Source: Betaproteobacteria bacterium HGW-Betaproteobacteria-22 (lineage in GTDB: Bacteria; Pseudomonadota; Gammaproteobacteria; Burkholderiales; Methylophilaceae). From it: 51,842 nt of DNA. Shown here one piece after another: positions 45,572-51,842 of the stretch. The translations under genes and the position numbers were made by a program. The DNA is taken from NCBI GenBank assembly GCA_002842285.1, contig PHCJ01000027.1:1-51842 (forward strand). Direction: 5' to 3'. The notes beneath the pieces were generated by a model. It was given only the letters and a program-made list of their open reading frames with translations. It ran no database searches and had not been told where the DNA came from. Position 1 is the first letter of the stretch. Each line of letters begins with the position of its first letter.

Positions 45572-48500
45572 TTTCCATTACCTCTTTTGCAGTTGCTTTC
45601 GTGCCATCAATATCAACAATTGCAATCCTCTGGTCTTCCAGTACCGTAAACATATATCTGAATTTTGGCGCTAGATACTCGTCCATTTTAGGGAACGCAC
45701 CAACAATCATGATGTTGTTCTGTGCTAAAAACTCTAACAGCGACACAGTATTCATCGGGTCTAAATCCCCTACCTCATCAATAGCGTAAGGAATGACGAC
45801 ATTATTCTTACCGCGAATCCTGTTTACAAAACCAACCATCACAATTGCCATCACTAGATATGAAAGTCCTGTACTACTCAATTCCTTAAGCTCTTTTTCA
45901 TTTTTTGCCGAAACAGGTTTGTTATTTATCACCGCATCAATTCTGATATTGATGAGATCGGTAGGATTCGCCACTAACCCACGATCATCATAAACAATGT
46001 TGGCTACATCATTAGCCGCATCAACAAAAGACTGCGGAGGCATGGAATGTGATGCTGTAGGTTGCCACATTTCATACTGAAGCTTCAGCTCATTGATCGC
46101 GTACCAATAATCCTGTTTCTTGATGTCGGTAGTAATACTGATGTCCACGTTATTGATGGTCGCAAACATCTTGGCAAGACTTAAGCTATTTCTGATTTCC
46201 CTATTGAATGTAGTAACTTTCGTTTCCATATCCTCAAGGCTGTCACAGAATGTTTTTATGTTAATCCCTTGAGACCTGCAATCATTAATAATGGAGTCTT
46301 GTCTGGACTTGTAGCCTTGATTGAACCAGCTTCTGCAAATTTTCAACCACTCATATTCCTGATTAAGAATAGGTCTGCCACTCTCCCTCTCGTTAGCAAG
46401 GCAATACTGCTCAGTTTCGGTGCCAGGAACACGTAACATTTCTTGACGAATTTCGTCTACACCGTCGGCAATCACCTTCTTATAGTGTTTGTCTTCAATG
46501 TTGATGCTGTTTTTTGTATTAATTAAATCTACCAGTGAAAACGCCTCATCATGCGGCATTGATTCAACGTGAAGGTTTTTAGGCCAATTATTGATGCTAT
46601 CTAATTGTCCAATAGCGTACCGAATAGACTGTTCCTCACCTGAAAGTTGTTTCTCGACAGCAAGGATTTCATTACTTATTAAATTTTCCTTAATGTCATA
46701 TTCTTTTTTCAGTGCAACTTGTGCAGATTTAACCGCATCCAAGTTAATTTTTTGCTGATTTGCATCAAGATGCATTTGGCTCAATCCAGAGTAAGAGTTA
46801 TCCAGCCAGCTACGGTAGGTATCCACTACTTGTGACTTTTTCTTAGCCAATTCTATATCTTTACCGACGGCTAATTTATCAGCCTCTAGTTTTTCTAGCA
46901 CTTTAGGATCTACGCCTTTCCCTGCCAGCACTTCAAGTCTACTTGCATTGAGTTCTGCTACTTTTGTTTCACAATTAGCTTGTAGTTCTTTTTCCCTTTC
47001 ATCAAATTGCTTCAACGCTTCTTTCTCATCGGTGATGATAGCGTTTATAAGCGCTGTTTTTTCTTTATTCTTCTGTGCAATGGTTTCATTGAGCTTGTGC
47101 TTCTCAATATTGATGTTCGCGCGAATATCGGTAAGTTCCGTGACTGCGGCAGCAAGCTCTGTACGAATGTTCTCCATTGCAACACTCTTGCTATGTTCAA
47201 GCTTTGTACTCCACAAATCAATTTTTGACTGAGATTCTTTGCTAGCGTTTTCCAGTTTACTTAAGTTTGCTTCACTTAATTGCTTTTTCTCGACGGCCTT
47301 TTTGCGACTTTCTGAAATCTTTAAAAGCTTGTCATTTTCTTCATCACAGGCATCTTGTGCGTTTTTAATACGCGACTTTGCTCTGGCCAATTCTTGCTGA
47401 ATTTTTTCTTCCGTAGATAATTTAGAGTCCTCTATCTGGTCCAGATTGATGTTGATCCCATATAAACTGTTGCCGTCTGCCAATTCAGGATTAAGGTCTT
47501 TTCTTAACAGGACATCTTCATTGATGATACGACCAATATCATGAACCCACTCTGGCCGTTGCTCTCTCAGAAAACCGATTAAAGTATCTTTGCCCGCTGA
47601 TGATAGTTCATGAAATCGCGCTTCTTTTAACTCTTCAGACTCAAGGTTCATGGATACGTCATTACATAGACGCTCCTGATCATCGTACTGCCTTAGTGTG
47701 AAAGTGTAATTTTTAGTTGTATCGGAAACCTCTTTAAAAGCCAGCTTTAGTGACTCAGTAATTCTGACTAAGTTAGCCTGCTCTTGTTTCAGCGAGTCCT
47801 GTATAGATGCATCACCTGTAACGTGCTCCTGTTTTGTTTTAAGTGCAACAACTTTATCGTTAGCGACACTTTCCCTTGCTTTCAAATCGGTTACAACCAA
47901 TTCAGAAGCCGCTGTGATTTGATTTAATATCGCGTCATAATTTTTAGCAACCGAATCCCTCTCAAGAAGGAAAGTTTCTTTAGTCTTGTTACGGCTCTCT
48001 AGCTCACTATTTTTTTGTAACTGCAGGTTGAGTTTTTCATCCCCAATTAACTTTTGAAATTTATCATCGACGTTTTTAATCTCGCCGCTTAGTTCTTCGA
48101 TGGTTTTTTCTAACCCGTCATAATTCCTTTGAAGGTCAGGTAATGAATCTACCAGTGCGCAACTGTGATCAATTGCATCATTTTTGTATTTTTTGAATCT
48201 TTCTTCTATATTTGCGATGTCTTGTAGTGACTGTTTGTAAATAGCCTCTAGCCGGGCCTTTTCCTGTTCGGCAATATGGTTTGCCTGATTAAATTGCTGT
48301 TCAAGGATAGTACGCTCTGATTTTTTACCCTCTAAGAGCTTTGCGGTTAATTCTTTTTTGCCTTCTAGACTTAACAGCAGTGTCTTTAACCTTGAATGCA
48401 AGGTGCCCATTTCACTTAGCAATCTGATACGATTGGCATCTGCTTCTTCTAGGGTTGCCATAAGCGGTCTTTTTTCTTCAAGCGACTGATGTGCTTGTAG

Positions 48501-49223
48501 CTCACGAATCCACTTCCTCAATTCATTCTTTTTTGTACTGAGCGTGAATTGCTTGTCATCACCATATATCGTTGAGGCTACCATTCTTTTCAGATCGGAG
48601 AACTCGGTCACACGATTCAAAATACCACTTATTACACGGTTTATATGCGTCAATCTACTTCCTGCACCGACAAATGCATATCTTGCTGCTAGGCTTTTGT
48701 GCTCGTGTGTAGTTGCGCTATTAGTAAGTATCTGTTCATAGTGAACTCGTGAAAATGGTTTAGTGAAGGAGATATTCTTACTATCTAAATGCTTGTGCAA
48801 ATCCTGTGACTGCACAAAGCCACGTTCATTTCTAAATAGCTCATTATCATATTCATGGTCTATAAAGCGATACACCACATTATCTGATTGCCCGTCAGCA
48901 TGTATAACAGCGAGAACTTTGGTATTTCGGCGCTTATATTCATAGACCACATATGAGGTCGAGTGAGGGAAATAATATTCCCCGAATGTTTTTGCCCCTG
49001 TAATAACGCGTTGTGGGCGTTCACCAAAGAATATAGGTATCAAGCGCAACATGGTGGTTTTGCCAGCACCATTGGCACCATTAAGAGCTACGTGTCCATC
49101 TAACTGAAGCTCTACTTTTCTACCCTCACAATATGAGTCAATAACGATTATTCTTAATAGCTGAAAGTCTATAGCTGGCAATTCTAAAATGTTATATGCA
49201 TTAGAATTTTGTTGGTTATTCAT
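45564..49223 (-). CDS. SMC-like ATPase (JetC/MksB-like)
   Basis: A 1219-residue SMC-type ATPase. Walker A is GANGAGKTT (49-57). Long coiled coils fill about 270-540 and 590-900, interrupted by a hinge-like segment (around LIGFLREQRPEWVHDIGRI). The signature region LSSTGLSYLVMAIVMVGF is near the C terminus, and Walker B is IPYAIDEVGD (D1149-E1150). It would load on and extrude loops of circular plasmid DNA for the Toprim subunit. It is the first gene of the operon; its promoter is at 49244-49272. The ribosome site is weak. Confidence 0.8.
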   Translation of the reverse strand: MNNQQNSNAYNILELPAIDFQLLRIIVIDSYCEGRKVELQLDGHVALNGANGAGKTTMLRLIPIFFGERPQRVITGAKTFGEYYFPHSTSYVVYEYKRRNTKVLAVIHADGQSDNVVYRFIDHEYDNELFRNERGFVQSQDLHKHLDSKNISFTKPFSRVHYEQILTNSATTHEHKSLAARYAFVGAGSRLTHINRVISGILNRVTEFSDLKRMVASTIYGDDKQFTLSTKKNELRKWIRELQAHQSLEEKRPLMATLEEADANRIRLLSEMGTLHSRLKTLLLSLEGKKELTAKLLEGKKSERTILEQQFNQANHIAEQEKARLEAIYKQSLQDIANIEERFKKYKNDAIDHSCALVDSLPDLQRNYDGLEKTIEELSGEIKNVDDKFQKLIGDEKLNLQLQKNSELESRNKTKETFLLERDSVAKNYDAILNQITAASELVVTDLKARESVANDKVVALKTKQEHVTGDASIQDSLKQEQANLVRITESLKLAFKEVSDTTKNYTFTLRQYDDQERLCNDVSMNLESEELKEARFHELSSAGKDTLIGFLREQRPEWVHDIGRIINEDVLLRKDLNPELADGNSLYGININLDQIEDSKLSTEEKIQQELARAKSRIKNAQDACDEENDKLLKISESRKKAVEKKQLSEANLSKLENASKESQSKIDLWSTKLEHSKSVAMENIRTELAAAVTELTDIRANINIEKHKLNETIAQKNKEKTALINAIITDEKEALKQFDEREKELQANCETKVAELNASRLEVLAGKGVDPKVLEKLEADKLAVGKDIELAKKKSQVVDTYRSWLDNSYSGLSQMHLDANQQKINLDAVKSAQVALKKEYDIKENLISNEILAVEKQLSGEEQSIRYAIGQLDSINNWPKNLHVESMPHDEAFSLVDLINTKNSINIEDKHYKKVIADGVDEIRQEMLRVPGTETEQYCLANERESGRPILNQEYEWLKICRSWFNQGYKSRQDSIINDCRSQGINIKTFCDSLEDMETKVTTFNREIRNSLSLAKMFATINNVDISITTDIKKQDYWYAINELKLQYEMWQPTASHSMPPQSFVDAANDVANIVYDDRGLVANPTDLINIRIDAVINNKPVSAKNEKELKELSSTGLSYLVMAIVMVGFVNRIRGKNNVVIPYAIDEVGDLDPMNTVSLLEFLAQNNIMIVGAFPKMDEYLAPKFRYMFTVLEDQRIAIVDIDGTKATAKEVMENV

Positions 49224-49243
49224 TCTTAATTATTATCCAATTA

Positions 49244-49272
49244 TGTATAAAGTTATTCAGTTATTAAATCAA
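49244..49272 (-). promoter_or_regulatory. Promoter of the SMC-type operon
   Basis: On the minus strand: -35 TTGATT (49272-49267), 17-bp spacer, -10 TATACA (49249-49244). The leader to the ATG at 49223 would be only about 14 bases, with a weak GGA site. The gap 49224-49328 holds nothing else. Confidence 0.55.
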
Positions 49273-49385
49273 CCAGGTAAATCTAATTCTTAACTTTTTA
49301 TAGGCAGGTAGCTGACACTCAAGATCATTCATCTTCCCCAATCGCCTCAAGTGTTTTGTAATGGTCTAACGAATCAGGACATTAG

Positions 49386-50222
49386 TTAAGAGGGGTTTTG
49401 ATGTTTTTCCTCATAGGCTGCCGGCGATAAATTGCCCAAAGTTGAATGGCGCCTGATGCGATTGTAAAACGGCTCAATATAATCAGCAATGTCTTCCATC
49501 GCCTCTTGTCTGGTTTTATATTGTCTTGTGTTGACCCTTTCTGTTTTTAAACTGCGAAAGAAACGCTCTGTAACTGCGTTATCCAGGCAGTTACCCCTGC
49601 GGCTCATGCTGGCTGTCATGCCATGCGTGCGTAATGAACGCTGAAACTGTTCGCTTGAGTACTGAACTCCCTGATCGGTGTGAAACAGCAGCGGTTGCTC
49701 AGGCCTGCGATGCTGCACAGCAAGTTGCAACGCCCGTGTGCTTAGTTCGCTGTTAGGCTGGCCTGAAAACGCCCAGCCCACCACACGCCTGGAATATAGA
49801 TCCAACACGATAGCCAAATACAGCCAGCCCTGACTGGTACGGATGTAGGTGATGTCACCGGTCCAATGGCTATTGGATTGCGCAGGCTTGAATTGACGAT
49901 TCAGGGTGTTGGGTGCGATCGAACTCACCTGGCCAATAGTGGGATAACGATGTTGCTTGGGTCGTTTCGCTTTCAGTGACAAATTCTTCATCACTCGACG
50001 CACCTTATAGCGTCCAAGCAAATAACCCTGAGCATTCAGCTCTGCACACATCCTGCGACTGCCATAGGTGGCATGCATCTCGTGATGGATCTGCTGTACC
50101 TTAGCCTTCAGCATGACTTCTTCTGCATCAATGGGCTTTTGCACACTGCGTCGGTAATAACCACTGCGCTGCAGTTTGAGATTGCGGCAGATATCGGTGA
50201 CTTTGAAACCGGCCTTCTTCAA
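49386..50222 (-). CDS. IS3-family transposase OrfB
   Basis: A 278-residue catalytic frame with an HTH-21-like start (ATYGSRRMCAELNAQGYLLGRYKVRRVM) and the DDE integrase core: SNSHWTGDITYIRT, LDLYSRRVVGWAFS, FHTDQGVQYSS and SRRGNCLDNAVTERFFRSLKTE. It is normally made as a fusion with OrfA by -1 frameshifting; the -1 frame reads on as ASDKEIVIAVKLKKAGFKV. Confidence 0.95.
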   Translation of the reverse strand: MKKAGFKVTDICRNLKLQRSGYYRRSVQKPIDAEEVMLKAKVQQIHHEMHATYGSRRMCAELNAQGYLLGRYKVRRVMKNLSLKAKRPKQHRYPTIGQVSSIAPNTLNRQFKPAQSNSHWTGDITYIRTSQGWLYLAIVLDLYSRRVVGWAFSGQPNSELSTRALQLAVQHRRPEQPLLFHTDQGVQYSSEQFQRSLRTHGMTASMSRRGNCLDNAVTERFFRSLKTERVNTRQYKTRQEAMEDIADYIEPFYNRIRRHSTLGNLSPAAYEEKHQNPS

Positions 50223-50236
50223 CTTGACTGCGATGA

Positions 50237-50557
50237 CTATTTCTTTGTCGCTTGCATTTCGATGGCGAAGAAGGCCGACGCTTTTTTTAATAAATCGTTA
50301 TCGCGCTTGAGCTGCCGATTCTCGGCTTCCAGCATCTGGATGCGCTGCTGTTCAGGGGTAATGGCCCGGGATTGCGGTGTGACGCCTTGAATTTCGTTTC
50401 TGTACTGCCTGAGCCAGCGCTGCAACGTTGATAAGCCAACATTCATGGCTTTGGATGCTTCCCCAACGCCGTAACCTTGGTCAACAATTAAACGAACGCA
50501 TTCCTGCTTAAATTCCGTGGTAAATACATTTCTAGTTTGCTTCATTTGACACTCCAT
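50237..50557 (-). CDS. IS3-family transposase OrfA
   Basis: A 106-residue HTH protein (FTTEFKQECVRLIVDQGYGVGEASKAMNVGLSTLQRWLRQ) followed by a leucine-zipper-like helix (QQRIQMLEAENRQLKRDNDLLKKASAFFA). It ends at a TAG after ATKK, near the A-rich frameshift site that feeds OrfB. Confidence 0.95.
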   Translation of the reverse strand: MECQMKQTRNVFTTEFKQECVRLIVDQGYGVGEASKAMNVGLSTLQRWLRQYRNEIQGVTPQSRAITPEQQRIQMLEAENRQLKRDNDLLKKASAFFAIEMQATKK

Positions 50558-51745
50558 TAAGTGATGATTATCTCTTAATTGGTGTCCTATTTCATTAGAC
50601 CATTACAGTTTCAACACTATCTAGCTGAGGCAGTTCAACATGAGCAATACCTTGCAATTCCCCAACCACACTTGTCATACTCATAGTGACTCGCTCAATC
50701 TGAGTTTGGCGTTTAGCCCAGATTTTCTGCATAGCTCTTTTTTCCGCTTCAAGATCGCTTCGCATTGACACAAAAGCATCAAGCATTGTGCGTACTTTCT
50801 GTGAAAACTGAGCGCTAGATAAATAGTTATAAAGCAATTCCATTTTCTCGTTGCGGCCAGTATTCACCACTTTAAGTTTATTGGCCTCGACCAATGCGTT
50901 CCTTAACATTTCAGCTACAGGCTTTATAGCATGCGGGGAGATTACCCAGACATCGCCAATGCGAACAATAATCTCATCCACACCTTTAGGCATTACTGTC
51001 GTTACTAGTACTGCAATATCCGCTTTTGCCTCCTGCTGGTCATCCTTGAGTTTTTGTAACCACTTTTCAGACCAGTTATCAGCACGCTTAGCTTCCCAGA
51101 TGATTTTTCCGCACTCGACACCATGAACAGTTCGTACGGTATGGAGGACGTCAGCACCACGCTGTCCTTTTTTAACTTCATCAATTTGATCATGTAAGAA
51201 TGATGTTGTTAATACATGCTCTAGTTCAAGTTCAAGCACTTCACCTTGAAGTTGCTGCGATCCTTGGTCTAATTTCCTCCTGAGATCCTCATTAGCTTTT
51301 TGTGCGTCTTCGATTTTCTTTTTATACTCTGCCTCTATAAATGAAAACCGGTTAGCTTCTGCAGCAGAAATCTGTTCTGTCATTTTCACGCGCTCTTCTT
51401 CCAGCTTACGTTGCAGCTCAACTTCAATATTCCTTTGCTGCTCTTCTAGGGCTGTTTTTTGACGGCGGAGCTCTAATTCCTGCACTCTAAATTCATTGAG
51501 TTTGGTATCTTTCTCTTTAAGCTCTTCAGCTAGAATACTTTTTTCACGTTCGAACTCTTCTTGCGCTTTGGCTTTTGCGTCGGACTGTGCTTTAGTGATT
51601 AGCTTTTTGGTTTCTTCCTCAGCAGCTCTGGAATCCTTTAGCTGTTCCTGAAGCAGTGCTATTTACTCAGCAAACTGTTTAGTCGCTTTACGTTCGGCTT
51701 CTTTTTCAATGACTGCTTCCAGCTCTTTTTTCTGAGCAGCAAATG

Positions 51746-51842
51746 TGTAATCCCCCCTAAAAATAGTCACATTTAAAAGTAGAAATTTCTCGTAAACTAT
51801 TAACAGGAGAATTTCTATGAAGACCTCGAAATATACAGATAC
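51746..51842 (+). mobile_element. Left end of an IS3-family element (same type as 1-97)
   Basis: The terminal repeat starts TGTAATCCCCCC, the same 12 bases as the IS end at 86-97. OrfA begins at 51817 and the window ends inside it. The element cuts the DUF2130 gene at 51745. The flanking target bases are aatg if the duplication is 4 bp. Confidence 0.85.
51817..51842 (+). CDS. IS3-family transposase OrfA, N-terminal fragment
   Basis: AGGAGA lies 6 bases before the ATG, and the frame reads MKTSKYTD to the window end. This is the usual start of IS407-group OrfA proteins (an HTH transposase subunit). It continues outside the window. Confidence 0.8.

Larger units (their letters stand above)
49357..50607 (-). 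mobile_element. Complete IS3-family insertion sequence
   Basis: The element is 1251 bp. Both ends begin TGTAATGGTCTAA when read inward, and a 4-bp target duplication GTTT flanks it (49353-49356 and 50608-50611). It encodes two overlapping transposase frames. It interrupts the 3' end of the DUF2130 gene, and the restored junction reads through exactly. Confidence 0.95.
49329..51745 (-). pseudogene. DUF2130 coiled-coil protein, triply broken
   Basis: This gene encoded a DUF2130 protein: an N-terminal coiled coil and a conserved C-terminal domain (QGEVLELELEHVL, GQRGADVLHTVRT, IIWEAKRADNWSEKWL, KADIAVLVTTVMPKG, KRAMQKIWAKR). Three lesions are visible. An IS3-family element cuts the 5' part at 51745. 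An in-frame TAA at 51663-51665 replaces what reads as CAA (QFAE-stop-IALLQ). The IS at 49357-50607 sits nine codons before the end; removing it and one GTTT copy restores DSVETLEAIGEDE and a stop at 49329-49331. A 296-residue frame remains from a GTG at 51485. The gene lay just upstream of the SMC-type operon. Confidence 0.85.

Overview
The window looks like a chromosomal segment of a betaproteobacterium, most likely a methylotroph of the Methylophilaceae (Methylotenera-like). This rests on protein similarity recalled for the ubi, lolB-ispE-tRNA-prs-rplY-pth-ychF and rpoH genes and on the moderate GC content; no search was run. Both window edges lie inside copies of one IS3-family element: the last 97 bp of a copy on the left (1-97) and the first 97 bp of a copy in the same orientation on the right (51746-51842). 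That pattern suggests a contig broken at a repeated IS.

Left end (98-2656): the remains of a Tn7-like transposon. tnsB is cut by the IS before its second catalytic Asp, tnsA needs a -1 frameshift at a 7-A run, and the end carries three exact-period 20-bp repeats (2561-2620). A strong promoter plus terminator in between (2173-2275) outline a possible ~70-nt RNA. The element abuts rpoH, which has a CIRCE (HrcA) operator.

Core chromosome (2711-23769): rpoH, a dynamin-like GTPase, DUF971-ubiE-ubiJ-ubiB, a DUF2147 protein, a sodium/solute symporter, mutM with a Gld-type ABC system, a TPR lipoprotein, lolB, ispE, tRNA-Gln, prs, rplY, pth, ychF and tRNA-Met. The ubi genes make ubiquinone; lolB, ispE, prs, rplY, pth and ychF are ordinary housekeeping.

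Defence/integrative region (23770-51745): a long minus-strand operon runs xre, SNF2-like helicase, gajA, gajB (Gabija), DUF4391, mod, res. A Gabija pair is therefore nested inside a type III-like restriction-modification/helicase cluster. A perfect 29-bp palindrome sits between xre and a divergent xis-int-HD gene set. Next come two small membrane proteins (one with an HTH domain), an IS481-family relic, a 741-aa protein with a C-terminal PD-(D/E)XK nuclease motif, and a four-gene overlapping operon encoding an SMC-like ATPase, a KITE/MksE-like protein, a kleisin-like protein and a Toprim protein. This is a divergent Wadjet/MksBEFG-type system with the SMC gene first. Upstream lies a DUF2130 gene broken by two IS elements and a nonsense codon; one IS (49357-50607) is complete with a GTTT target duplication. 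No CRISPR array was seen.
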